Of a stretch of 64,000 bases of DNA, positions 52,701 to 63,591 are shown in pieces (positions within the stretch are counted from its first letter, which is position 1; each line of letters begins with the position of its first letter). The translations under genes and the position numbers were made by a program. Source of the stretch: Siderastrea radians (lineage: Eukaryota > Cnidaria > Anthozoa > Scleractinia > Rhizangiidae). Below the pieces are notes generated by a model. The model did no database searches and was not told the DNA's origin. It saw only the letters and a program-made list of their open reading frames with translations. The stretch covers positions 4,136,366 through 4,200,365 of the forward strand of contig OZ024892.1 of assembly GCA_964017195.1 (NCBI GenBank), given 5' to 3'.

Positions 52701-54961
52701 ACTTGATGGGTCATGCTACATGTACAGCTTTTTTTTAAGCCAACAATTTGGTAAAGCTGCAGTCTGTAGCACAACATTAATTTTTTGAAACTGAGGCCTT
52801 AAACAATCACTTGCAGTTAATTATTTTAAGGTAGCTTAATAGGAGCTTGACACAGGGCTCGAAAGTTATGGTCGCAAATGTGCAATTTGCGACTGGTTCG
52901 AGGACATTTGCTCCTAAAAAAATTAACTTGCTCCTTCGACTTTTGGCCCATTTTCATACTAAAAAAAAATAGTTACCTAGAGTACCATGACTGAGCAAAG
53001 TTTAACTGGAATGAGCGAATTAGGAGCCATCAAGCTTGAGTACACTAATTTGTTGCATTATTCATTATTTGATGTTGCATTTTTCGTTATTTGATTTTGC
53101 ATTATCCATTATTTGATGTTGCGTTATTCATTATTTGTTCACTAACTAATCTTGTGTTTCAAAAAAAAAATGTAGGATATTGACTACCAAAATGACTGGA
53201 AACTTCTCACCATCTGGATTGGGACAGAAGATCTCTGTCAAGTGTGCAGAGATGTGGTATGAAACACAGTTCATTGATACAGTTTCATTGTGTTTTCATT
53301 CGTTCATTCATATTTAACAGCTAAAGTGAGTAATTCAATAAAATGGCGTTTTTGATTTTCCATGTATAGGCAGAAAATAATGCTAGTGTTTCAAAAACAT
53401 TTGTGTCTGATCATGATGATCAGGTTCATAGTGTCCACATCTAATGAATCACTGCCAATTATAACTGTTGAAAGTCTGGATTCTTAGATTTAAAAAATGG
53501 TGACTAGTTTGTTTGTCTCATTTATAGGATAAATTCAGCCCAAGATCTTTCATAAAATATGTGTGGGGCACACTAAGTTACCTTCAAAAAGAGGTAAGAT
53601 ACGAAATACTTGAATACATGCAGGCAACTTGATTCAAGAACAAATGAGATGAGTTTTTGAGATGGTGAAAGGTTTAAGTGTCTCTGGGTGATTATGGATC
53701 AACATGCAAAAATTTTTAAGATTTTGAGTTCCAGTGTGTGTCTATCAGATGAAGTTTAGTGTTGTTTTCATATTAAGTTTAATTAATATATAATGATAAT
53801 GATGATGGTGATGATGACGATGACAATAAATTGAAATAAATAATTATAAAGAAACGAACAAAAATGGACCAGTTGTTGAAGAAACAGTCAGACGTATAAT
53901 GAAGCCTGCACTTTCTTTTTCAAACTAACAGGTTCCTCGGCTTTTTGTGAATTTGGTTCCGCCCATGGATGTGTCACCACTGTATGAGTTACATGAAGGG
54001 GGTACCGGTTCCTGTGAAATCATGGGATGGTAGGTTGAAGCTGAGTAACTTTCAAAATTTAATACACTTAAATGGAAATTCCATTTGATATCAACTTGTT
54101 TTACTGACAGTCATTTCTGTAGACTTAATAGTAAGATTAAGTTGTGCTTATGACAATGACATTTTTGTGGTTCAGGAATTCATGTCCATGTTTAAAGGAA
54201 GGTGAAGCTGGAAGGTTAAACATTTCTCAGGCTGCTAAAGGATACAAGGTACATGAAGTCACCCTAATGGCCCACCTTTGTCTTAGTTGATCCAAGTAAC
54301 CCCAAAAGACCCAAGCAACCCAATTGATCCAAAGGGTCAAAGAGTCCCAGGTGACCCAAAAAAGTGATCTCAGTGATCCAAGTGATTTAACCCTTTCACT
54401 CCCAGAATCAGTTGTGGATGCAGCTCTAACTTTTGAGTCTGTAGATGAAATCCTATGGTGTGACCATTCAAGTGAAACCTCCTCGGCATTACTTTCGCAT
54501 GGTACTATTTGTTTTGTAGGATTTGAAAAACAATAAATTGAGGATTTTGCTTGAATTTTTACTTTGGCCACTACTAGGAGTGAAAGGGTTATTAAGTTAC
54601 CCACTGGCAGGCGACCCAAGTGGTGGCCCAAATGACTGGGCAAACAACTGAACAGCTCCAATACTGTGTACAAAGGACCAACATTTATTACAAATATGGG
54701 CTGTGTTGTAGTTTTGAAATGTAGCAAAGAACTGCAGAATGGAGGCAGCATGGCCGAGTGGTCAGAGCACCAGACTTGAAATCCGCTCTGAGCACTAACT
54801 GGAGTTGTTCTTGGTAGACCCGAGTTCAACACCTCAGCCACGCTTGTAAATAGCTAGCTGGTCTGCCTCCCGCCAGTTGGGGTTCTTAATGAAAGCTTTG
54901 TTCATTTGGATTATTTTGTTCATTGTCCCTGAAAAGCCCCTCATGGGGAGAAGTCAATTAA

Positions 54962-54993
<32 letters not shown>

Positions 54994-57135
54994 TGTTGTA
55001 TACATACATGTATATAGAGTGTAATATAAGACCTTGATGGCAAAAGTTTATATAGGGCAGTCTTACAATTTATTAGTCAGATTAATTTTATTACTGATTA
55101 CTTGTGTTAAAACTGTTGTTTACTTTTTCACATTCGCAGCACCTTTTGAATGAACTTGTGAACAATGGGCCACTGTATGACACAAAGGATAGCTTTGCTG
55201 TTGTTATTCAACCTGCCCTTCAGGTGCCTCCAAAGACTCAGGTACGTTAAATAAGTTCTTTCACGGATTCCCTCAGCTTGGGTCTGTGTTACTGCTGCTT
55301 GGTTACATGTACCTGAAATGGTACATGTAGGGTACCAGACCAAAGAATGAGTTAGGTCACAAGGGTCTTATTATGCCTTCCCATAGCACACAAACTGTAT
55401 AATTCAAAACCCAACTGTAATTCATAACTCAACCCAACTTGAGTTCGTTTTTTACTGCTGTCAATCTTAATTACATCGACAGCCAACAAACTGTGAAAAA
55501 CAAAAGCCGACAAGGTGGATTGAAATTCCCCAGGCATGGCGCACAAACTTGACCTGTTGACTTAGTTTAAAATTAGGTGGACTATTGAAGACCCACTTCA
55601 ATGATGGTCAATGATTGGTGGCAGTGGAAAACATAACTGTCGGTAGTGTCTTCAGAGTTTGCACGCTATTGAAAGAAAAAAACTGACAAGGTCATGGTGG
55701 CAGTGCAAATTACATGACTTGTAATGTTTCTGTTCAAATGATTTGTATGTCATGTTAACTTATTGGGCAGTTACGTGTATGCCATATGTGAACAAAAGGC
55801 CTTTCCGATGTGGTTTTGGTACTGTCTATGTCTGATATAGTCTGGAGTCACAGCCAAATTTAGGTTTTTACCTAAGTTTGTGAGAGGGAGTTTGCCATGA
55901 CTGCTCTTCTCAGCACGTTGTTATGCAACCACTCTGCAACCTGTCCCCTCTCAGGCGATTGTCTTGGTTAAATACTTTAGGTAACATGAAGTTCTTTTCT
56001 TGACAGGATGGCAGTTTAGTCAAGTCATTTTTTGGCTTAGACTGCTTGCACTTCACGGCACCTGGCCATGCAGCAGCGGCGTTGGCATTGTGGAAGAACA
56101 TGGTAAATTGTAGTTTTCAATATTATTAATTTATAATAGCTTTTTTGTTCTGTTTCTTAAATGTCCTCAAAATGGTTGCTGCTTCAGTTGCAATTACATT
56201 GTAACCTGCATTGTATTTATCTTCATTCTCACATGTTGTATAGTTGATTAAATGTTTGCCATAAGTGATAAATTTTAATTTAAAAAATCATGCAAAATCA
56301 TTAATAAGTTTTATGCAAGAATATTTAATCCTCAGTTCATCCCCGCATCATTTTTTTTTTGGCACAGTTGGAACCCTTTGGTTCAAAGACAAAAGAATGG
56401 GGAGATAAAGAAACCCTAAAATGTCCCTCAAAGGTAAGCTGCCTGTTATAAACATATTTTATTATTGTCCTGGAAGAATTGTTTTACAATAATGAAATTC
56501 CAAATACATTTGATGAGTGAATTTATAATTTATTATATTCTGCTGATGGCATAGCCTGAGAAAACAGCTGACGTCTCTCGAGGTCACCACTTGAGCCCTC
56601 GCAAAAATTAATGACGTCTGAGTAACGAGCGCAGAAATTCCACACTGACGTGTCACTACCCAGATCTAGGTAGCGCTTCTGATTGGTTAAAACGAAATTC
56701 CCTCGCATTTCAATCAATCAGAAGCACTACCTAGATCTGGGTAGTGACACATCATCAGCATGGAATTTCTGCGCTCGTTACTCAGACGTCATTACTTGAG
56801 GGCTCAAGTGGCCACCTGATGGCATTGTATTTGCAAACACATGCACAAAAACGTCTTATGACTCATTTTGCAGTGTCCATTTTCTGACACGATCATTGCA
56901 TCAATTGTTACTAAATATTGCTCTATGTTTTCATTAGGATAAGCCGTACTTGTTCACCAAAACAAACAGTAACACTGTCATAAGTGACACCAGCTTCCAT
57001 GATGATGATGAGGACTCATCGTCTGGTGACTTCCCTCCTGCTGCTGCTGTGGCGCTGGCTGTGTGCTTAACAGCTGTGGTGGTGATTGTTGTGGTGTTTG
57101 TGTGGAGAAGCCGCAAATCACGACGAAGACCTTAG
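37784..57135 (+). CDS. Ig domain plus phospholipase-B1-like SGNH domain, type I membrane protein; probable pseudoenzyme
   Basis: Seventeen exons keep phase and give 580 residues: 37784-37844, 39016-39387, 40998-41128, 50178-50241, 50381-50439, 50548-50615, 51477-51520, 52245-52356, 52450-52501, 53176-53256, 53528-53593, 53932-54029, 54176-54248, 55140-55241, 56007-56102, 56368-56433, 56938-57135. Order: signal peptide; Ig domain (C70, W92, YSC at 130-132); linker; SGNH domain of the PLB1 type from about residue 205 (LYASDIKVIAAMGDTFT, WRSIGG-like turn, TLPNIMRQFNPS, VPRLFVNLVPPMD, LDCLHFTAPGH); acidic stalk; membrane helix about 548-571; basic tail RSRKSRRRP. PLB1 enzymes have GDS and GGND; here they are GDT (Thr227) and GTED (Glu339), while D473 and H476 persist. 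The Ser-to-Thr and Asn-to-Glu changes predict loss of or much weakened lipase activity, so a binding role is likely (inference). Confidence 0.92.
40086..40490. mobile_element. Large foldback element, intron 2 of the Ig-SGNH gene
   Basis: Left arm (gaaggactgtttgtgatgac, ttttgacaacc, gaagtcatcatcagagtcaa, ggtcattgtcctgattggt) is mirrored by the right arm (accaatcaggacaatgacc, ttgactctgatgatgac, tttgtcaaaac, acaaacagtccttg). Arms are about 150 bases, imperfect, with an ~80 base centre. No transposase. Confidence 0.75.
46369..46494. mobile_element. Small foldback (ccagaggttttttctcgc arms)
   Basis: accctgggtaccagaggttttttt at the left and gagaaaaaacctctgggcca at the right flank a GC-rich centre (gtcggccgaaggccgac). 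A related element lies at 47476-47570 with arms ggtccagaggctttttgcg and gcgcaagaaaagcctctgg. Both are inside intron 3 of the Ig-SGNH gene. Confidence 0.65.
47476..47570. mobile_element. Small foldback, second copy of the cctctgg family
   Basis: Arms ggtccagaggctttttgcg and cgcaagaaaagcctctggc with an outer cccagggtaa; same family as 46369-46494 but with a different centre. Confidence 0.6.
50970..51160. repeat. Degenerate minisatellite based on ccctgt-taggacaa
   Basis: About six imperfect units (accctgtttaggacaa, accctgtgtaggacaa, tactgtttaggaca, accttgtctaggacaa, accctgtccag) spaced 25-45 bases, in intron 6 of the Ig-SGNH gene. Confidence 0.65.
51636..52045. repeat. Direct duplication of ~150 bp, period ~250 bp
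   Basis: The segment aggcttgtgggatgtggc ... taaactat..tagccactaaatagggca ... ggcattacccct ... gagcccaagc(a/c)atg occurs at 51641-51790 and again at 51892-52042, in intron 7 of the Ig-SGNH gene. Between them lies a short inverted motif (cggccttgttaggcct). Confidence 0.75.
54249..54660. repeat. Degenerate gtgatccaagtgacc minisatellite interrupted by MITE copy 2
   Basis: Short units built on (a)gtgaccca(a)/ttgatccaa fill 54250-54387 and resume at 54600-54640. Between them sits MITE 54391-54592 (ttaaccctttcactccca ... taggagtgaaagggtt). The same pairing, MITE next to gtgacc-type units, recurs at 59088-59475. Confidence 0.65.
54742..54992 (+). mobile_element. tRNA-Ser-derived SINE with (ATT)n tail
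   Basis: The head resembles a type II tRNA: A-box TGGCCGAGTGG, anticodon loop CTTGAAA (TGA, Ser), a long variable arm, and B-box GAGTTCAACACC, followed by a tRNA-unrelated body ending tcatggggagaagtcaat and a (TTA/ATT)n tail at 54964-54992. Lies in intron 13 of the Ig-SGNH gene on the same strand. Confidence 0.8.
56543..56823. mobile_element. Foldback element, last intron of the Ig-SGNH gene
   Basis: Arms of about 125 bases: gatggcat(agc) ... cttgagccctcg, atgacgtctgagtaacgagc, cacagaaattcca-type blocks and actacccagatctaggtag on the left are mirrored on the right; the centre is gattggttaaaacg/caatcaatcagaag. No open frame. Confidence 0.75.
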
Positions 57136-58302
57136 GCATCAAGACTTTTGTATGCACCTGGGCCACACAAACCAAGAATTTAAGTTAAAGGCACCAGAGG
57201 TGTTTTTCATGAAACATCCGAAGGAGCATATCATTTAATAAGTCATGTTGTTGTTAAAAGTTTATGTGAACTCGAGCTGTCCTCAAGTTAACAACTTGAA
57301 CTGGTTTCTTAATTTCATGAATTTAGATCCCATTCTTTTTAGTCAAACCAGTACTTTTTTCTGTTGGATTCCTGCTCCCCTCCATCTACTTATTAAACTG
57401 ATTATGGTGTGAGCTGTGCACTGAAACGACACGTTACTAAGGAAAAAGATAGTTGCAGCCTCCTCTGTGAGTGACTCATTTTGATTGCCAGCAACCAAAT
57501 GAAGCATTAAGACTACTGCGGGTACCCTGAGACGAGTTACAAACTAACGTGCAAGCTTTTCCTGCTTTCCATTCCTTCCCCCTCCGTCATTTTTTCTTTT
57601 CACCTCAGTCTCTTCTCCCCATTTCTCAAGCTGCACTGAATAGAGATGCCTCCGGAGAAGGACAACTTAGAGCAAGATTTGTAGAACAAATTCAGGATCA
57701 CCCACAGAAAAAAACAAAAACAAAACAACAAATGGAAAAAACAACAACAACAACAACAACAACCAAAAAACCAAATACAGAAAAATGAAATTGCACTCAG
57801 CCCTTCACCCTGTATATACAACAGTAATTATTTTAAAACTGATTTTATCAAGATACATGTACACAAAGCCCATGTTGTAATAATAGTGTAAATAACTTTA
57901 CCTACATGTAATGCCTGTATGCCTTTATCCCAGGCCTTCATGGGTCAATTCATTTTGGTGTGAAAATGAAGGAGGCCTGGGAACTAGATAAGGTAAAGCT
58001 ACAGATATAGTGTTATTTTATATTTAACAGTTATTCACCAAAGTGAATAAAACCACTCCTCACCGACCCTGAGGTCAAAATTTAATTTGGTATAATTATA
58101 CAAAACCAGTTTATTGCCTCACTATTGATGGTTCCTTTTTTTCTGAGAAATGAGAAAATTGAGTAGCCAGAGTGCGGGAAGACACCATCCACTGGTTTAG
58201 TGTATACTAATAATATTATATTATTATATATTATAGCAACAACTGCTGATAGATATTCTTGAATAATTATGTTGTTAGTAAGTCCTTGCATTTACAGTGT
58301 AA

Positions 58303-58511
58303 CCCTTTCACTCCCAGAGTCAATTATGGAGACATGTAATATGGTTCTAACTTCTGAGTCTGTGGATGAAATCCTATGGTGTGACCAGTCAAATGAAACC
58401 TCTTCAGCAGTACTTTCACACAGTACTATTTATATTTAAGTATTTTACAAAAATTAAATTTGAAATTTGTCTTGAATTTTGATTTTGGGCACTCTTGGGA
58501 GTAAAAAGGTT
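58303..58511. mobile_element. TAA-flanked MITE, copy 3
   Basis: ccctttcactcccagagt at the left, tgggagtaaaaaggtt at the right, preceded by TAA. The interior matches copy 1 closely (tggatgaaatcctatggtgtg, split by single changes). Confidence 0.75.
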
Positions 58512-59087
58512 CAATAAAGTCAGCTTGGAAATACTTCATGTGCTTTTACTGGTTACAAGTGAATAGAAAACTATTATTATGAGTGATATTCACCCATTGG
58601 TTGAACTGTTTTTTAGCTTGTAAATCATGTCATATCACCTCTAGTATAAAAACTTTAAGTTTTTACCGTTTTCATTTTAATATCTCAGCTGTAAAGTGCA
58701 TTTGATCATATTTATATGTTAATTTGCACTAGATAAGTTTTAAATATTAATATTTATATGAAATAATAAAAATTAAACATAAACATCTGCTGTGCTTCAG
58801 TCCGAAGACTGAATTGTGAAGGACGCAGCTCGACGAGAAATTTTCTTCTCTTGACGTCAATTTTGTTGAATTTTAATATCTTTAGCCCTACTCACTGTAA
58901 CCATATCAAAATGAACAAGAGTGATAGGTGTGAAGGCTATGTAAGCAGGGACGGTTGTGTTACTTTCACATTGGACAATTTTACAAGCAATGTGCAGTGT
59001 ATGTTCTTCCTTGTGGTGTGACAAACTGTTTCGAGATCTCCTCAACTACAAACAACACCCCTCCCCCAATTTATCCCAGTGATATAA

Positions 59088-59475
59088 CCCTTTCCCAGAG
59101 TCAATTATGGAACTTTCTAGGTAGTTTTAACTTTTGAGTCTGTGAACGAAATCCTATAGTGTGACCATTCGTATGAAACCTCTTCAGCAGTACTTTCATT
59201 AGGTACTATTTGCTTTTCATTATTTTGCAAAATGAAAGTTGGTATTTTTCTTGATTTTTGGTTTTGGACTCTCTTGGGAGTTAAAGGGGTAAGTGCCTGA
59301 AGTGACCAAAATCACCTGAGTGACTCAAGAGACTATTTGACCCAGGTGTCCCATGCCAGGTACCCAAAATGGCAAGTAAACCAAGTGACCAAAGTTACCC
59401 AGGTGATCTGACTGGCTGAACAAAGTGATTCAAGTGACACGGCTAAACCAATGGACCCAAGTGACCTGAAGTTAT
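59088..59475. mobile_element. MITE copy 4 plus adjoining gtgacc minisatellite
   Basis: MITE 59088-59289 is flanked by TAA (59085-59087, 59290-59292), with shortened left end ccctttcccagag and right end gggagttaaagggg. Immediately downstream, 59295-59475 consists of degenerate aagtgacc-caa units, the same composite seen at 54249-54660. Confidence 0.7.
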
Positions 59476-60259
59476 AGTAGTGTAAACACAACAGTTTTAA
59501 TGTGAAAGGAAAGCTCTTTGGTATTATGTTACGAGTAACTACATGGAAATGCTGAATAACTGAAAGGAGAAAGATTCATTACAAATTTGCAAAATGGAAT
59601 CCACAAGTTGTTAGCCTGGGTGTCATGGGTGCGGGAGGAGCTTCTTGTGTGTGAGAAACCTCTGGTACTAAGAGTGAGAATTTGTTTACGGAAAACGTTT
59701 TTACAAACAAAACATTTGACTGCAAGCTTGTTTATATAGTAACACAGATGTTAATAAACAAAAAGTGAATGTTAAATCCACGGTTGCAAAAATGTCACAA
59801 GAACTTGATGCATCAAGGCATTATCCGACAGCTGCCTGGCTAGTTTTCATCAAAGTCCCAAAATAAACATTCTCTGTCTTGTCCCACTGCTTTTGCTTGC
59901 ATCCAAGTGTGTCCTTGTCACAAAACAATATGCCCTAATTTGGTATCAAACGTCACATGTTTTGTCATTATAAATATTTTGGGCCGGTTAAAGAAAGTTG
60001 TTAAGTTGTTCGTTAGGAGGTTTGAGGCAAACTTTGCTTGACCACTGTTAAGTTACAACTCTTTAGTGTTTGGTATAACCTTTGGAAAACGTCTGTGAAA
60101 CAAACTTGCTTCTAGTCGAGAGTTATGGCTATGACTGTCTGCCTAACTTATCATAATACTAATTCATTCTAACTTCACAATGTTGAATGACAAAACATGC
60201 TATGTTTGGTACAAAATTACGCCACGTTTTTGGTTTTGTTTAGAAGAAACTGCATGACA

Positions 60260-63200
60260 CTACTTTCCAGCTTGTTTTCTTAACATGATGTAAATGTTTT
60301 CTTTAATCCAATCCTTGTTGTGTGGCTCGTAAAGAGGCTGTTTTTGGCATCTTCTGTTTAAGAGTGAAAGAAAAGGAAACAAAACGAAACAAAACAACCA
60401 AAAAACCCATAGTCATAAAAATCTATTTCATAAACAGGGTACTAGTTGCCCTACATACTCCTAAAGTTCTAAGTAAAACGTGTTGTTAGTATCATTAAGC
60501 AAGTAATACAATTCATCACTTCTAAGTAGTATTGCTAGGATAACCAGGGATACCCCAACAGCTTTTTAACAGCCAGTTACTGTAGGCCTATGACTGAATC
60601 CATTCAACTTATGAATAAAGGACAGAACACAATACTGGGTCTACATCTTCTGCTCTTTTCCAATGTTCAGTGATATGGGTTTTTAACCCTTTAAGCCCTA
60701 AGAGTGACAAGCATCTAATTTCTCCTTACAGTATCACTAGTTGATCAAACATACAGGTCATGAGAATAAAGGAAATGATCACCAGACATGAAATGTGTTG
60801 ATGTTCAATCAAATTCTCCCAACTAGTAACATAAGAAATATATGGAGAACGGTGAGGAGAATATGCATGTGGACATTGGGGCTTAAAGAGTTAACATTCC
60901 CCAATTATTTAGCATGAGTGTACGAGAGCAGGACACCCAGCATGTCGAGGAAAGCCATCATGACCTCAACAGTTATTTTATGACCCTGGTTGCTGTTCCG
61001 GCCGGGATTCAACCTCCCCTCTCCAACCTGCCCTCCCACCCTGCAGTCTAGTGCTCTACCGACTGAACTAACCAGGCCACGACAATTGAGTGCACTGGAA
61101 CAGTGCAACCACAGATGAGACAAAATCCCCGTCTAAAACTTTCCTTGCACAAACAAGTAAATCTTTTTGGAGCTGCAGGAGCAATTTGTCTATGAACAAT
61201 GCTGCTTAAATGTCAAAGAACCGGTATATTTTTGGGGGAAAAAACCTTCAGGATTTCCACTTCTTAGTCTCTTTAAGGAAAGCCACAGTCAATTTGAAGG
61301 TAATCTAACAACTTACAGACAGAGAGGTCCTTGCAGTTAGGCAGCAACTTAAAAATAAAGCCTAAAAAATCCAGGCTTCAACAGGATTCAAATCCAAGAC
61401 CTTTACGATAACAGTGCAAATGCTTTACCACTTGAGCTATTAAGCTACGGACAATGGGACTCAGTCATATTTGTGAGTTCTATTAAGTACTTCCTTGAAA
61501 TGATGACTTTAAAAGATAACACTATATAAACTAATGCTGCACATAACTGCACATGTCTGCACATAACCAACCCAAGGGGGGGGGGGGTGACTCCCATATG
61601 AAAGTGACGGGGATGCTCGTCGTCTCCCTTGGGGGTGTAAATTGCAGTTTTTGGTCTCACTTAAAATAAAAAATAAACCAATTTTGTTTAACGAGGGTGA
61701 CACACAACAGTCTGGGACTGACAAACCTGTGGCCCTCGGGTTCTGGATGTTCAGGACAGAAAGCCAATATTTTTACTCATACAGGTATTGCTTAGGGTAG
61801 ACTATGAACAAAAACTAAAGATTTATGATAATGCTTCTAAAATCTACTAACAGAATCCAGCATTCAATGTAAACATCTTTAGCGCAATTTAAAACACCAT
61901 AGCTCCTATTTGGTTGTCTGTTTTAGCACGGGCTCAAATAAAGCCTGAGCCATGCCCAGATTGGTCTCCTTTAGGGTTTTAATCCTAATTTTCTGACGAG
62001 CATTGCCGTCCCAACCAGGATATGTATGAAGGGTTAGTAAGTCAAAATATGAATGGTACACCAAGCAAGAGAGATCGGCTAGGTTGTCAATGTAGTCGAA
62101 CAGTTGACTTATGTCGTATGTGATGGATGGAGTGCTGGGATTACTCTTCTTGAGATATTCCTCAAATATTTTGCAGACACCTGCAGAAACAAACAGTCAG
62201 AAAAAAATTCACTTTCTTGCTCTATTTAATAGGATAAATACCGCTACTTTTCTTATTAGAACAGCTTTAATTTGAGTATCAAAAGCAATTCCTAGTTACC
62301 CTACTGTCAGGGCGGGGTCTAGTAATATATTAAGTTTTTTTAGGTGACTTGCTCCAGACTGTTTTCGCTCAGCCAAACAAATATTTGTTGTATCTTTCTC
62401 TACACAGGCTCGGGCTTGTATCTTGATTGACTGTAACATATTTTGCATCCTGAGGAGAGGGAGGACAGTTGTGGGGTATAATGTCCCTGGGGCTTTTCTT
62501 GTTTCTTTCTGTTCCCTTTCCTACACTACATGTTTGGTTTAAAAGACACTCATGCCCCTTTTATGCTACTATTGTTACTTGCTTCCATGCATTTCTTGTC
62601 CTTAGTGCCAGTTTAATGGACTTATTATTCCACTCTTGCGCCATTTTACCATATAAGGTCAAGAGAACACGCAAAAAATCCACGCGTATTATATGTTATA
62701 ATAAAGTTTCGATATAACGCGCGCTCTGATTGGTTGAAACAGCGTGCCTTATCAGAGTACAGATGCACGGAGTAGCCCGTGACGCCATTCTGCGCGTGCT
62801 GGCAAGCTGAAATCCTTTCTTGCGCGCGCTTGCAAGCTGTGAAAAAAACTTGATTTCTTGCAAATAAAAGCCAGTTTCTTTACAAATGTGAGCAAAGCTT
62901 TATTATAAAACAAATAAAAAAGCCAAAACCGTGCTTTGTTCTGTGATAAAGCACTCAAGGAAGTGACGAGAGCACTCAAGAAGTGGGGAGAAGCACTCGC
63001 CTGCGGCTCGTGTTCACCCTACACTTCTTTTGTGCTCTCGTCACTTCCTTGCGTGCTTTATCACAGAACAAAGCATGGTTTTGGCTTTTTTATTTGTTAA
63101 TTAGACCATCGAATAAGATGTATTTATTGTGATTGGATGAATAAATTACTTAAATTCTGGTGTTACAAAAATTGATTAAAAACTGTTCAAGAATGATATT

Positions 63201-63591
63201 TAGTGTCAGTCACCCCCATCGTAACAATACAAGATCTAATGTGGTATCAAGTGTTACATAGTTGTCATCAAACTTTTCAGTGATCAAACTTAGTTGTAGA
63301 TTACACAAATTCATATTTCAAGTTCAATGACAAAACATGCTGCTTGATACCAAATTAAGTCACATTATCTCATGACATACACGCCACATACGAAGGCACA
63401 CTGCATGCAAAATCTGGACCGGTTTGAAGTGTTTTTTTAACTTTTTTTTTGGCAACAATTGTGATATGTCCCTTTTACGTTTAACCCCTTTACTTGATCT
63501 CACCTTCCATACATTCATCCTTGGTTTCATAATCCGAATAGGTTCGTGATTCTGCCTTTGCAGTTGGTTGGATTAATAGGATCGTGTGACT
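60260..63591 (-). CDS. ERH: Enhancer of rudimentary homologue, coding exons 2-4
   Basis: Three minus-strand exons keep phase: 63591-63504, 62180-62060, 60353-60260. They encode [10 protein letters not shown]...[13 protein letters not shown], then [29 protein letters not shown] core (here [17 protein letters not shown]), LADLSCLV, then [30 protein letters not shown]. This matches ERH over its whole length: 100 residues here plus the initiator Met gives 101, against 104 in human. As in vertebrate ERH, exon 2 starts right after the Met codon, so exon 1 is nearly all leader. I could not place it in 63592-64000, and it is probably beyond the right edge. ERH is a small dimeric nuclear protein linked to splicing and RNA-decay complexes. 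The donor of exon 3 (GT|GTACCA) was chosen because it alone restores length and frame. Confidence 0.93.
60925..61085 (-). mobile_element. tRNA-related SINE head, ERH last intron
   Basis: On the minus strand GGCCTGGTTAGTTCAGTCGGTAGAGC (an A-box region) is followed ~55 bases later by GGTTGAATCCCGGCC (B-box), with an expanded purine-rich insert between. It then continues into a non-tRNA body. Not a functional tRNA. Confidence 0.65.
61355..61450 (-). mobile_element. tRNA-like fragment, diverged relative of the 14.8 kb hairpin element
   Basis: Minus strand: TTAATAGCTCAAGTGGTAAAGC, anticodon-arm-like segment, then GGATTTGAATCCTG and agcctggattttttaggc. It parallels one arm and the core of the element at 14759-14952 but lacks the second arm. 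Confidence 0.6.
62905..63102. mobile_element. Foldback element, ERH intron 2
   Basis: acaaataaaaaagccaaaac, gtgctttgttctgtgataaa and gaagtgacgagagcac on the left are mirrored on the right by gtgctctcgtcacttcc, tttatcacagaacaaagca and gttttggcttttttatttgtt. Arms are about 80 bases with few mismatches. Confidence 0.75.

Larger units (their letters stand above)
57136..60259. other. Interval between Ig-SGNH gene and ERH 3' ends
   Basis: Presumed 3' UTR of the Ig-SGNH gene (an AATAAA lies at 58046-58051), two MITE copies and a gtgacc-type minisatellite. A small palindrome (cccaggccttcat ... gaaggaggcctggg) lies at 57930-57981. No additional exon seen. Confidence 0.5.

Noticed and set aside
54227..54841. 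204-codon open frame on the minus strand, the longest uninterrupted ATG frame after the TGF-beta exon
   Set aside because: It runs antisense through exon 13 of the Ig-SGNH gene, the gtgacc minisatellite, a MITE and a SINE; it has no domain and no splice logic.
61914..62180. ERH exon 3 read on past SCLV into a longer tail (VYHSYFDLL...)
   Set aside because: Length and sequence depart from ERH at once; a GT|GTACCA donor followed by the exon at 60353 restores the exact ERH length and C-terminus.
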